From a bacterium (GTDB lineage Bacteria > Orphanbacterota > Orphanbacteria > Orphanbacterales > Orphanbacteraceae): a stretch of 64,000 nucleotides of DNA. Below, in pieces: positions 44,603-53,533 of the stretch; position 1 is the first letter of the stretch; each line of letters starts with the position of its first letter. Both the position numbers and the translations under genes were made by a program. Below the pieces are notes generated by a model, which saw nothing but the letters and a program-made list of their open reading frames with translations, was not told where the DNA came from and searched no databases. The DNA is taken from contig JALGYY010000043.1 of assembly GCA_025782575.1 (NCBI GenBank), positions 204,501 through 268,500 on the forward strand. Reading direction: 5' to 3'.

Positions 44603-44798
44603 CCGGGGCTCCTTGTTTTGACGAACATTAGAATGCGGGATATCGAGGGCCTTGCCTGGATTATATCACAAGCGATACAGATCGAGGGGATCGAGGGGGA
44701 TCACTTCCAGAGCTGTTCCGGTATTGATTGATTGCGGTAGCTCGAGGGAGACCTGGTTGAGACTCCCTCGAGCCCGATGCTGGAGCCGGCCGATCTGC

Positions 44799-44918
44799 TC
44801 ATGTCAAACCCTGAGGCCCTTTGGTCTTCTTGGATTTCTTTTCCGCTCTTTTCTCTTTCAGGGTTTTTGACGACTTCTTCTTGGGATCTTTCTTTCGGGC
44901 ATCCCTTCCCTTGGCCAT
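44799..44918 (-). CDS. Small, highly basic 39-aa protein
   Basis: A short gene with a strong Shine-Dalgarno (AGGAGG 6 bases before the ATG). The product starts MAKGRDARKKDPKKKSSKTL and continues KEKRAEKKSKKTKGPQGLT: 17 Lys or Arg in the first 33 residues. Small proteins with the same 'MAKGRD...KTLKEKRAEKK' pattern occur in other bacteria. The excess of positive charge suggests nucleic-acid or ribosome binding. Neighbours give no clue. Confidence 0.6.
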   Translation of the reverse strand: MAKGRDARKKDPKKKSSKTLKEKRAEKKSKKTKGPQGLT

Positions 44919-45083
44919 GAGCTTCCTCCTCTATTAAGTGCTGGGAACATCTCGCTCCAATCTGCACCGGATCGACATAAAATGCAAGAACCTCTGAGCA
45001 GAAGCGGCATCAGTACCGCGCTGACAGGAAACCACTTTGTAGGGTACAATTAAGCGAGGTACTGACGATCAAGAGGGCCACAG

Positions 45084-45737
45084 ATGGCATGCAGAGACCG
45101 CGAACGATATCGGCGTCGAACAGCTGCGGCAATTGCGGTCGGTCTGGCAGCCATTCTCCTCGCTCCGATCGATACCATCCATGCTTTTCACGAAGGCGGA
45201 GTCGGTAGCTGCAAGAGCTGTCACATTATGCACCCGACCAAGGACGGCGTGCCGATTGAAACCAACGACATGCTCTTACTCACCGACAACGCAACTGACA
45301 TTTGTCTCACATGCCATGCTACCGCGAACGGTTCCGTCCTGGGTTCGGATCCACTCAACCCACCTCCCGAGGTGGGGGGAGGGAACTTCGTCTATCTTCT
45401 CGAGGACAATATCAACGATGCTCCCGGGGGCTCCCTCAATCCGATTTCCGGGAACCACGCAGGTCACAACGTGGTCTCGTTGGCATGGGGGATCCAGGAA
45501 GACCCGGACCATCCCACCGCCCCGGGTGGCAGCTATCCATCGAGTGAACTCGGCTGCACAAGTTGTCACGACCCGCATGGGAACGGGAACTTTCGCATGC
45601 TCTATGGCGCCGGCCAGGTAGCGGCTGGTGACTATCTATTTCTCAACCCGGCCCCTTTGGGAGACGGAATTCCGCTCGAAGGAAGTCAGGAGCGCCCCGA
45701 TCTTCACACGGCCTATAACCAGAACTGGTCCGTCTAG
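45084..45737 (+). CDS. Multiheme c-type cytochrome, N-terminal part (split by TAG)
   Basis: A 217-codon open frame with a signal peptide (AAAIAVGLAAILLAPIDTIHAF) and three heme motifs: CKSCH, CLTCH and CTSCH. 'TAPGGSYPSSELGCTSCHDPHGN' is typical for exported doubly-CxxCH cytochromes. The frame ends with TAG at 45735-45737; the very next codons, TGC ATG AAC TGC CAC, encode a fourth CxxCH motif in the same frame. So this is not a natural end of the protein but the 5' part of one seven-heme gene. If expressed alone, a three-heme fragment would result. Confidence 0.8.
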   Translation: MACRDRERYRRRTAAAIAVGLAAILLAPIDTIHAFHEGGVGSCKSCHIMHPTKDGVPIETNDMLLLTDNATDICLTCHATANGSVLGSDPLNPPPEVGGGNFVYLLEDNINDAPGGSLNPISGNHAGHNVVSLAWGIQEDPDHPTAPGGSYPSSELGCTSCHDPHGNGNFRMLYGAGQVAAGDYLFLNPAPLGDGIPLEGSQERPDLHTAYNQNWSV

Positions 45738-45740
45738 TGC

Positions 45741-46190
45741 ATGAACTGCCACGTCTCCTTCAGAGACCACGGCCCCGGATTCGAACATGATGTGGATCAC
45801 GTACTGGAGAGTGATGAGCGTGACTCCTACAATCGTTACAATGGTGACAGCGATCCGCTCGGAGCGGATCTATCGACAGCCTACCTGCCGGAAGTGCCCA
45901 TCGAAGATCGAGCGGCGGCAATTTCGAGTACGCTCGGAGCCTGGTCATCCAATCGAGTCTCCTGCATGAGCTGTCACCGTGCCCACGCCACGAGCGCTCC
46001 GAAGGCCGGTCGCTGGGATTTCAACGTCCTTCGTCTGGGGGACGATGGAGTTGAATCAGGATCCTACCCGATACCCAATCCGTACGCGGACCCCGATCAG
46101 CGCCAGCTCTGCGTCAAGTGCCACTATAATGAAGCAGAGGATCATGGGTGGGATCGCGCCTGCATCGAGTGTCATCGCGAATCGCATTAA
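45741..46190 (+). CDS. Multiheme c-type cytochrome, C-terminal part
   Basis: The frame continues after the TAG for 150 codons with CMNCH (its first Cys lies before the only ATG), CMSCH, CVKCH and CIECH, giving four more heme sites and seven in total with the upstream part. The ATG inside the CMNCH motif has no Shine-Dalgarno and cannot be a natural start for a secreted cytochrome because there is no signal peptide. It is therefore the second part of a gene broken by a single stop codon. Seven-heme cytochromes of this kind are thought to move electrons across the periplasm or to the outside. Confidence 0.75.
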   Translation: MNCHVSFRDHGPGFEHDVDHVLESDERDSYNRYNGDSDPLGADLSTAYLPEVPIEDRAAAISSTLGAWSSNRVSCMSCHRAHATSAPKAGRWDFNVLRLGDDGVESGSYPIPNPYADPDQRQLCVKCHYNEAEDHGWDRACIECHRESH

Positions 46191-46203
46191 GACTATTCAT
46201 ACA

Positions 46204-46238
46204 AATTGCGGGCGGCCCGAATCGGACCGCCCGCAATT
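46204..46238. terminator. Bidirectional terminator between cytochrome and C13-like gene
   Basis: AATTGCGGGCGG and its exact complement CCGCCCGCAATT form a 12-bp stem around an 11-base loop. It lies between two convergent genes, 14 bases past the cytochrome stop. The stem is flanked by A/T bases on both sides. Confidence 0.75.
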
Positions 46239-46265
46239 GATCAGCCTTCCTCTCTCGCCGATCGC

Positions 46266-48662
46266 TTACCGGACGAGTATCATCTTGCGACTTTCGACAC
46301 CGCTATCGGCCTCCATCCGATAGAGGTAGACACCGGAGCCGACCGGGTCGCCGGCGGCTGTTCGGCCGTCCCACGTCACTTCGTGCACACCGGCATCACG
46401 GCGCTCATCCAAAAGAGTTCGCACGAGACGCCCGCCGAGCGTGTAGACGGAGACATTCACCCGCTCGGAACGGTCCAGGTCGAACCGAATCCTGGTCGTC
46501 GGATTAAACGGGTTCGGTGTGGCCGGATGGAGCCGCGTATCGGGCAGCTGCGGTGCCGTCGACGGGTCCACGCTGGTCGGCACGACAAGGGCTTCGCCAG
46601 GCATCATCACGATGGCGTCCCACTCGATGGCGTCTGGGCCGAATACATCAATCGTCAGGAAGAGCGGCTCGGGGAAGATCGTTCCCAGATTGACGATCGA
46701 CTGAGACGGAGCAGCCGCTTTTTGCGTCCCGCCGAGAAAATCGTCCGGTCCGATCGTCGTTGAGAACTGAATCGAACCGCCGCCCATGGACGGTTGCCAG
46801 ATACTGACAAACACTTCAGTGAACCCCGCCGGTATCCCCCCGAAAGGATCGACCAGGTCGGCTGCACCGAGAATGAGCACCGTGCTGTCGGCGAATCCCT
46901 GTAGCGGATCGCCTGAGTTGTAGAGCCACGGCCGATCGGGATCGATTTCCATGGGCAGCTCCACTTGGAATTGCTGGAACCAGTTCGGGCCGGTCGTTGC
47001 CGGCACCTCGTCCGTTAACGTGCCGGGAAACCATCCATAATTATAGAATCCGAATGTACCTTGTCCGAGTGTGTCATTGAATTCTGCCGCTGAAGCGTCC
47101 AACCAGCCGATCGAGTGGTTGTTGTAGCGGGATCCGAATGGAGTCGGCGTCACCGGCTCTGACGTATCCCGAAGCCACGTAGCTAGCATGCGTACGCCCG
47201 GTTTGTTGGAGTGCATCACTACTTTGTACTTGCCGGTGGCGTTCGCTGTGCCGTTCCTTCGAAAATAGATCGACTTGCCCAGATTCCAGTTATACGTGCT
47301 CGAGTTGACCCAGCTGGTTCCGGTCCCGCTCGAAACTTCACACTGCAACGTAAAATTGCCGCACGTATCGGAGCTGGCCCCACCGGGGAAGCGGAGACAG
47401 ACAGTGGAACACGCTTCACCGATCTGGAAGCAGAACGGTTCACCTTTGGCGTCATCGAAAGTGTGGACATAGCCGCCAGTTGTGTTGTTGTTCTTGCAGT
47501 CATTCAGCCACTTTCGCCAGTTCGTCGAGTCCGGTCCGTTCTTCAGCGCTTCGGTAATTGCCGTGACCGCTGAATCGGCCCACTCAAATGCTTCGATCCC
47601 GGTGAGACCCTGTTGGATGCAATCCCATAAGGCCAACGGGAATATTGACCCGTCAACCGCATCGCCGTCGCTCTGGAGGAAGTAGCAGGAACTATTGGCG
47701 CCGTCACTCGACATGGAATGAAAGCCGTTTACCTTCTTTTCCGCGAGCTCGTCGAGGAGTGAGCCGGAATGACACGCTTCAACTATTACGCAATACTCAT
47801 CGGCCGCCTGATCCTTCAGCTTGCAGGCGAACTCTTTTGCCGTGATGAACTTCCCGCCGGGCAGCCATAGTGTGTCGGGCGTGCCGTGGCCGGTCCAGAA
47901 GACATAAAGCTTGTCACATCCCTGCGGCAGGGCATCGATCGCGCTGAGAATTTCAGCTTTCGTCTTGCCCACCTGAACATCCGGTGTGACTCCGAGCGAT
48001 TCGAAGCTCTCAATGGCACAACGAATATCGGCACCGAATTCTTTGTCCGCCGCCGTATCGTACGGCGTGATGATGATGCCCCAGACATCAGCGGCTTCGG
48101 TTTTCGGCACGATGTTTTGGCGCTTGATGTCGTCCGGGATCTCAATTCGTGGGAACCGGAAGCGGCCGTCCTCCGTTCCCGGAATAGCCCCACCCGAACC
48201 GAACGATGTTAGGAAGGCATCGGCCGTCAGATCACGGTCCACGTTCGTCGCGTAGAGCTCCACCCCTCCGACCGACGGCCACCATTGGCCGTCAGCCGTC
48301 CAGGCGATGGTGCCGCTCGCATCGTCGACGAGCACGAACTTTGTGGGATGCCCGAACTGGGCGCGAGGGTTCAGATCGAGCCAGATGAACCATGACGATG
48401 ATACGGTCGTGGTGAGTGTATCGATTGTGTTTTGTGCGATAAAAGTTCCGCCGGGGATAGTGACTTGCATGGCGAAACCGTTAAGCGCGTAGTTCACGCT
48501 CAGCGTGTCGATAATATCGGTTGTGACAAGATCGATAGCGTCTTGCCGGGTGATGGCGCCGGCTGGTGATACCGCGCCGAGAATCGGCAGGAACAGTGTC
48601 AGGAAGATTATGGCACTGATCCGTTTGTCACTGCTTGAGCGGGGCGTATTGGTTCCGATCAT
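46266..48662 (-). CDS. Exported C13/legumain-like cysteine protease with FlgD-like sorting domain
   Basis: A 798-aa protein. The ATG at 48662 is chosen because AGGAGGT lies 3-4 bases upstream and the signal peptide (ISAIIFLTLFLPILGAVSPAGA) is then near the N terminus. The peptidase domain (about 185-370) has the His-Cys dyad pattern of clan CD: YVFWTGHG (H259) and CVIVEACHSGS (C297), the C13/legumain 'EACxSGS' form. A beta-rich region follows with Cys pairs. The C terminus is a FlgD-like Ig domain (ATPNPFNPTTRIRFDLD, ending SRKMILVR). It likely acts at the cell surface or outside. Confidence 0.88.
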   Translation of the reverse strand: MIGTNTPRSSSDKRISAIIFLTLFLPILGAVSPAGAITRQDAIDLVTTDIIDTLSVNYALNGFAMQVTIPGGTFIAQNTIDTLTTTVSSSWFIWLDLNPRAQFGHPTKFVLVDDASGTIAWTADGQWWPSVGGVELYATNVDRDLTADAFLTSFGSGGAIPGTEDGRFRFPRIEIPDDIKRQNIVPKTEAADVWGIIITPYDTAADKEFGADIRCAIESFESLGVTPDVQVGKTKAEILSAIDALPQGCDKLYVFWTGHGTPDTLWLPGGKFITAKEFACKLKDQAADEYCVIVEACHSGSLLDELAEKKVNGFHSMSSDGANSSCYFLQSDGDAVDGSIFPLALWDCIQQGLTGIEAFEWADSAVTAITEALKNGPDSTNWRKWLNDCKNNNTTGGYVHTFDDAKGEPFCFQIGEACSTVCLRFPGGASSDTCGNFTLQCEVSSGTGTSWVNSSTYNWNLGKSIYFRRNGTANATGKYKVVMHSNKPGVRMLATWLRDTSEPVTPTPFGSRYNNHSIGWLDASAAEFNDTLGQGTFGFYNYGWFPGTLTDEVPATTGPNWFQQFQVELPMEIDPDRPWLYNSGDPLQGFADSTVLILGAADLVDPFGGIPAGFTEVFVSIWQPSMGGGSIQFSTTIGPDDFLGGTQKAAAPSQSIVNLGTIFPEPLFLTIDVFGPDAIEWDAIVMMPGEALVVPTSVDPSTAPQLPDTRLHPATPNPFNPTTRIRFDLDRSERVNVSVYTLGGRLVRTLLDERRDAGVHEVTWDGRTAAGDPVGSGVYLYRMEADSGVESRKMILVR

Positions 48663-48758
48663 GTGACCTCCTCTTTTCCGGGAGAGTGTCGGCCGCATTC
48701 CGGGGATAGCGGTGAGGAGTGCGGCTCTCCCCCCGCCGATTGATCCATGGATATAGTA

Positions 48759-48774
48759 CGGACCGATCGGTCCG
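48759..48774. promoter_or_regulatory. 16-base perfect palindrome in a divergent intergenic region
   Basis: CGGACCGATCGGTCCG is a perfect palindrome between the divergent C13-like and kinase genes. A dimeric regulator could bind it. No clear -35/-10 pairs can be assigned around it. Confidence 0.4.
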
Positions 48775-48874
48775 ATATTGCGGACTGAAATCGAATGGCG
48801 AAATAGATATCGGGATTTGCATACTGTCGAGGTAATATACCATCCTATAAAGAGCTTAACCGATAGGTGCTGTT

Positions 48875-51826
48875 ATGTCCGATAATGATGACAAAACTCA
48901 ACCTGCCTTCCAGCCCGATGTGGGGAAGATGGTCAACCACTATCTTATTCTCGCCAAACTCGGCGCGGGTGGCATGGGAGAGGTCTATCTTGCGGAGGAC
49001 GCCAAACTCTCTCGAAGTGTAGCCCTCAAATTTCTTCCCCCTTCGCTAGCCACCGACTCTACAATCCGCGCACGCTTTGCCCGCGAAGCAAAAGCAGCCG
49101 CCTCGCTCCATCACCCGAACATCGTCCATGTATATGAGGTTGGCGAGCATGAAGGCCGTCCCTATATTGCAATGGAGCATGTCGATGGTTCCCCGTTGCG
49201 AAAGGTTCTGTCAGAAGGTCCGGTCGCGCTGGAGACGGCCATTGCCTATGCTGAGGCTTTGGCGGGCGCGGTGGAAGAAGCGCATCGCGCCGGAGTCATT
49301 CACCGCGATATCAAACCGGGCAATATCGTAGTTGATTCGAATGACCGGCCGAAGCTGCTCGATTTCGGACTCGCGGCGCTCCCCCGCGCTGAAGCGATCA
49401 CGAAGACGGGAACTACACTAGGTACCGTCGGCTACATGGCACCGGAACAGGCGCGCGGCGACAGTGTGGACCAACGATCGGATCTCTTCTCGCTCGGCGT
49501 GGTTCTCTACGAAATGATTGCGGGGCACCAGCCGTTTCAAGCCGACACAGAGGTCGCCACACTCGATCTGGTTCTGCATCGGGTACAGGATCCGCTTGCT
49601 CGGTACCGCGCGGGTGTTCCGATCGGGTTGGAGCAGATCGTATCCAAGCTTCTCGAGAAGGATCCCGCACTGCGCTACCAGACTGCCGCCGACCTCGCAG
49701 CGGATATCAGGCGAGAACGGAAAGTTCAGGACGGATCCATCCAGGCATCAGCACTGGATATTCCCCGAAAGAACGATCGACCCGGTTGGCTGACTCCCGC
49801 GATCATCGCCGGTACTCTTGTCGTTGCCGGATTGCTCTGGAAACCCTGGAACCGTGGACCCGTGATCGTGGCACCTGCAGAGGCGAGTCAGAGCCGGCTC
49901 GTTATTTTTGACTTTGAAAACCTCGTCAGGGATGAAGGAAGCAAGAACCTCGGCATGATCATATCCAGCCTTCTCGTTGCCGACCTATCAGAATCCCATT
50001 TCCTGCAGGTCATCTCGCGGCAGCGCATCTTCGATGTGGCCAAATCACTCGGCCACGATTCCACCCTCCCGATCGATGGAGGTCTCTCTGAAGCGGTCGC
50101 ACGGAAAGCGGGCGGGCAATGGATGCTGACGGGCACGATTCTCCAGACAGAACCCGTTCTCGTGCTCACGAGTCAGGTCGCGGATGTGGCGAGCGGAAAC
50201 GTCTCGACCTCACAGAGAGTCGTCGGCAAACCGAGTGAAGACATATTTGCAGTCGTCGACAGATTGACCAGTGAGCTGAAGCGCGATCTCGATCTGCCGG
50301 ATGATTCAGAGCACGAACCGGATCCCAGGGTTTCGGAGATTACCACGGACTCGCCTGAAGCCTACCGCCACTTTGTCCTCGGCGTTGATAAGTTGCAACA
50401 GTTCTCCAAGATTGAAGCGTTCGAGGAGCTGACCCGGGCTGTCGAGATTGACTCAACATTTGCTTCAGCATATTACATGTTGTCCGTCTTGAGATTGACC
50501 GAACAGAGGGACAAGGATGCGCTTATCTACATTCAGGCCGCGCTTCGCCACATCGACCGGACGACCTGGCGAGAGCGACTGGAAATCCAGGCCCTCGATT
50601 TCGAACTTCACGGAGAGCTCAATGCCGCGACGGCAAAACTCCGAGAGATTACAGATCGGCTCCCTGATGATCCGACTGCCTGGTTTAAGCTCGGGATGGC
50701 ACACGAGTCGAACTCATTGAAAGCCCTTGAGGCGTACGAACGGGCGATTATCGCCGATTCGTCGCACGCGCCGGCGTATAATCAGCTCGCTTATGCCTAT
50801 CAGAAGGTCGGTCGGTGGGATGATGCGATCCAGGCAATCAACAGATACATCGACTTGCGGCCGAACGAACCGAATCCTCGCGATAGTCGTGGCGATCTCT
50901 ACGCGCTGCAGGGTCGTCTCGAAGAGGCACGCGCTTCTTACGAAAAGGCGCGCGCCATCAAGCCCGACTTCATGCCGAGTTCTCGCTATAAGCTTGCAAT
51001 AGTGAATCTATTGCTGGGTGACGACGTCGAGGCCATACGGATCTTCCGCGAGCTCGCGGATGGGAGCATCGATAACGGCGGACGCCTGGGGAAACGGGGC
51101 TTGATCGAAGTCCTTTTGTATCAAGGCCGTTATCAAGCAGCACTACAACGCCTGCAGACTGAGATTGCGCATGCCGAAGCTCGCGGAGACTACGATATGT
51201 GGGCCTTCCTCACACAGTACTCCGCTTTCGCTTACTCGATTCTCGAACAACACAAAGATGCACTCCATGCGATTCGGTCGGCTATCGCGATCGCCAGTGA
51301 TCACGAGACTCACGATTTCCACTGGATGTACGAGGCTGCAATATGGGTCTCCCTTCGCGCCGGGCGGGTGGATCTGGCGGATGACCATGTCGAAACCCTG
51401 AGAGAACTGGCCCTGTTGACTCGGAGTACGGAAGAGCATTACCTCGGGGCACGGGGCGCCCTTGCAGAGGCACACGGAGACTTTGGGGAGATGGCGCGAT
51501 TCTACCGCCTTTGCGTCGATCAGCAGAAGGACCTGTACTGGTTCTATCGCCTAGGTAAAGCATCGCGCCTGGTCGGGCGTCTCGACGAGGCGGTCGAGTG
51601 GCTGGTCATGGCACGGGACTACGTCGACATGGATCGACTGTCTCTATTTCCGTTTTCGATTCTTGTCTACTACGAACTTGGCCTCGCCTACGAGGCGTCC
51701 GGCTGGAACGAAAAGGCGATCGACTCCTTCGAGACTTTCCTGCAGATCTGGCAGAATGCAGACTACCGCCCTCCGGAAATGAACGATGCGGAACAGCAGT
51801 TAACCAAGCTCAGGTCTGATTCCTAA
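48875..51826 (+). CDS. Ser/Thr protein kinase with TolB-like domain and TPR repeats
   Basis: A 983-aa membrane kinase. Kinase domain, residues 22-280: LGAGGMGEVYLA, VALKFL, HRDIKPGNIV, DFGLAALP, GTVGYMAPEQ, LFSLGVVLYEM. One membrane helix near 305-325 (LTPAIIAGTLVVAGLLW) is followed by a TolB/adenylate-cyclase-associated N-terminal-like domain (residues about 345-480): RLVIFDFENLVRDEGSKNLGMII, LLVADLSESHFLQVISRQRI and GGQWMLTGTI. The last 480 residues are TPR repeats. The layout, cytosolic kinase plus a large extracytoplasmic region, is common in FCB candidate phyla. The ligand is unknown. Confidence 0.93.
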   Translation: MSDNDDKTQPAFQPDVGKMVNHYLILAKLGAGGMGEVYLAEDAKLSRSVALKFLPPSLATDSTIRARFAREAKAAASLHHPNIVHVYEVGEHEGRPYIAMEHVDGSPLRKVLSEGPVALETAIAYAEALAGAVEEAHRAGVIHRDIKPGNIVVDSNDRPKLLDFGLAALPRAEAITKTGTTLGTVGYMAPEQARGDSVDQRSDLFSLGVVLYEMIAGHQPFQADTEVATLDLVLHRVQDPLARYRAGVPIGLEQIVSKLLEKDPALRYQTAADLAADIRRERKVQDGSIQASALDIPRKNDRPGWLTPAIIAGTLVVAGLLWKPWNRGPVIVAPAEASQSRLVIFDFENLVRDEGSKNLGMIISSLLVADLSESHFLQVISRQRIFDVAKSLGHDSTLPIDGGLSEAVARKAGGQWMLTGTILQTEPVLVLTSQVADVASGNVSTSQRVVGKPSEDIFAVVDRLTSELKRDLDLPDDSEHEPDPRVSEITTDSPEAYRHFVLGVDKLQQFSKIEAFEELTRAVEIDSTFASAYYMLSVLRLTEQRDKDALIYIQAALRHIDRTTWRERLEIQALDFELHGELNAATAKLREITDRLPDDPTAWFKLGMAHESNSLKALEAYERAIIADSSHAPAYNQLAYAYQKVGRWDDAIQAINRYIDLRPNEPNPRDSRGDLYALQGRLEEARASYEKARAIKPDFMPSSRYKLAIVNLLLGDDVEAIRIFRELADGSIDNGGRLGKRGLIEVLLYQGRYQAALQRLQTEIAHAEARGDYDMWAFLTQYSAFAYSILEQHKDALHAIRSAIAIASDHETHDFHWMYEAAIWVSLRAGRVDLADDHVETLRELALLTRSTEEHYLGARGALAEAHGDFGEMARFYRLCVDQQKDLYWFYRLGKASRLVGRLDEAVEWLVMARDYVDMDRLSLFPFSILVYYELGLAYEASGWNEKAIDSFETFLQIWQNADYRPPEMNDAEQQLTKLRSDS

Positions 51827-51940
51827 GGCGTTAGTCCGGGCCAGCATGAAACGGGGGTACGAAGCTCGGCCTCGTCGCCAAGAACAAGACGCCTTTTGAT
51901 TAGTCACACCGGAAGAGTCAGCTGATATTGGAGGAATTCG

Positions 51941-52735
51941 GTGGTCCCGGACATTGATGCCGCCGCGTGGCTGCTGAAAAGCGAAATCGAATATTTCTCA
52001 TTGGACGCAGAGCGTGAGTCTCTCCGGCCCGGACTATTGTTCCGAGCGCACGGCGCCGAATCGTTCCCGCCGGGAGCGGTTGCGTTTCTCGGTTCGGGCG
52101 AGGGCGCTGCCACGAGCGACTGGGTTCAGCGAACCGAAGAACGGTTTCGAGAGATCGGCGCCGGATTGGCGCGGATTTATACACCAATCGATTTCATTGG
52201 TAGCGATCGACTTCTACAAGCCGGTTTCAATCATCGAATAGAGGTCGGCTACTTCGCCAGGCCGATCCATACGGCCTCTCGACATCACAAAACGTTCCGA
52301 TTGATAGCGGATGAACGCGACTGGGCATTGAAGCTCACGATTCACCAAGCTGGAGAAGGAGTCCCCGACGGCCATGAGATCCCGGCAGAAGACTGGGTCG
52401 CGATCGAAAAACGCAAGAGCACAACAGGCGGAATTCAGATGTTCCTGGTCGAAGTCGACGGAGAGCCACGTGCGACTGTCGGTCTTATGGAATTCGAATT
52501 CGCGCTGCGGCTGAAGAACCTGCTGGTTCATCCTGATCACAGGAGAAGCGGAGTCGGTGGTGAGATCCTGCGTGCCGCCCGTAGAGCGGCCCGCGAGAGG
52601 GATCTCGCCGGTGTCGGATGCTTCGCGATCGCGGGCGAGGAGGGGGAGGCCCTTTACAAGGGTGAGAACTTCCAACCCGTCTGCGCCCAGATGGAGTGGA
52701 CTAAAATGATGGTACCGGAGGGAACGAGGAAATGA
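51941..52735 (+). CDS. GNAT-family N-acetyltransferase
   Basis: A 264-aa protein with a GTG start (GGAGG 9 bases upstream). The N-terminal half resembles the non-catalytic half of double-GNAT proteins. The C-terminal half has the acetyl-CoA site KNLLVHPDHRRSGVGGEILRAARRAA (R-x-x-G-V-G) and GEALYKGENFQPV. The substrate is unknown. Its stop overlaps the start of the PhyH gene (ATGA), so the acetyltransferase and the dioxygenase are probably parts of one small pathway. Confidence 0.82.
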   Translation: MVPDIDAAAWLLKSEIEYFSLDAERESLRPGLLFRAHGAESFPPGAVAFLGSGEGAATSDWVQRTEERFREIGAGLARIYTPIDFIGSDRLLQAGFNHRIEVGYFARPIHTASRHHKTFRLIADERDWALKLTIHQAGEGVPDGHEIPAEDWVAIEKRKSTTGGIQMFLVEVDGEPRATVGLMEFEFALRLKNLLVHPDHRRSGVGGEILRAARRAARERDLAGVGCFAIAGEEGEALYKGENFQPVCAQMEWTKMMVPEGTRK

Positions 52736-53499
52736 CCAAAGGCCTAAGCAAGGAGCAAATCGAGCAGTTCGGTGCGGAGGGCTACCTGAAACTCGATCGT
52801 CAATTCGACGAGAAAGAAGTGGCGATCATGCGAGCGGAGAGTGAGCGAATATTCGCGGACTCTTCACTTGCCGACATCGCTAATCTCCGCGCTTATACCC
52901 GGAACACTCTCTCAGGAGAGCCCGTCATCGACCGATTCGATCCGGTGAGAGACCTCTCGCCCCAATTCGACGCGTTATCCCGCGACAAGAGGATGATCGC
53001 CGCCGCCGCCGATCTTCTTGGCGAAGATGTACTCCTGTTCAAGGATAAGTTGATTGCCAAATTTCCAGGCGTTTGTGGTTACTCCCTTCATCAGGACTTT
53101 GCCTATTGGCAGGGAGTGGGCATTCCCGCCGAAGATATCATCACCGCCTACATATCCATCGACAAGGCGGGAGCCGATAACGGAGCGATGGAGCTCTTTC
53201 TCGGCTATCACGACATTGTATTCAACCGACCGGGCAAGATGGATGACATCGAGGAAGACCGGATCGATACGTCGAATGCTCTCCTTCTTGAAACAGAACC
53301 GGGTGATGTCGTTTTCTTTCATACTCTCGTTCCCCATCGCTCCGGGCCGAATCGATCCGATCGACACCGAAGATACCTCTATTTCAGTTACTCGCCGGCC
53401 AGACATGGCGATCTTTACGATCGCTATTATGAGACCTATCGAGAGCGCCGGTTGCGTGAACTACCTGGGGACCTCCGCGACCGAGCTTACTTCCGGTAG
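52732..53499 (+). CDS. PhyH-family Fe(II)/2-oxoglutarate dioxygenase
   Basis: A 255-aa double-stranded beta-helix enzyme. The iron triad is visible: H and D in SLHQDFAYWQ (near residue 118-120) and the distal His in VPHRSGPNRSDRHRRYLYFSY (near 201), followed by the Arg expected to bind 2-oxoglutarate. The N-terminal EQFGAEGYLKLDRQF and GDVVFFHTLVPHRSGPN are typical of the phytanoyl-CoA/ectoine hydroxylase family. It likely hydroxylates a small metabolite or a lipid. The GNAT coupling hints at an acetylated, hydroxylated small molecule. Confidence 0.88.
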   Translation: MTKGLSKEQIEQFGAEGYLKLDRQFDEKEVAIMRAESERIFADSSLADIANLRAYTRNTLSGEPVIDRFDPVRDLSPQFDALSRDKRMIAAAADLLGEDVLLFKDKLIAKFPGVCGYSLHQDFAYWQGVGIPAEDIITAYISIDKAGADNGAMELFLGYHDIVFNRPGKMDDIEEDRIDTSNALLLETEPGDVVFFHTLVPHRSGPNRSDRHRRYLYFSYSPARHGDLYDRYYETYRERRLRELPGDLRDRAYFR

Positions 53500-53533
53500 C
53501 CGGCGCGGATGACACCGCAGGTGCCAAGGCAGG

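Noticed and set aside
45735..45740. Pyrrolysine or stop-codon recoding of the TAG in the cytochrome gene
   Set aside because: Other genes here end normally with TAG (for example at 28921 and 57894), and the nearby SGNH gene is broken by TAA, so ordinary nonsense mutation or sequencing error is simpler.
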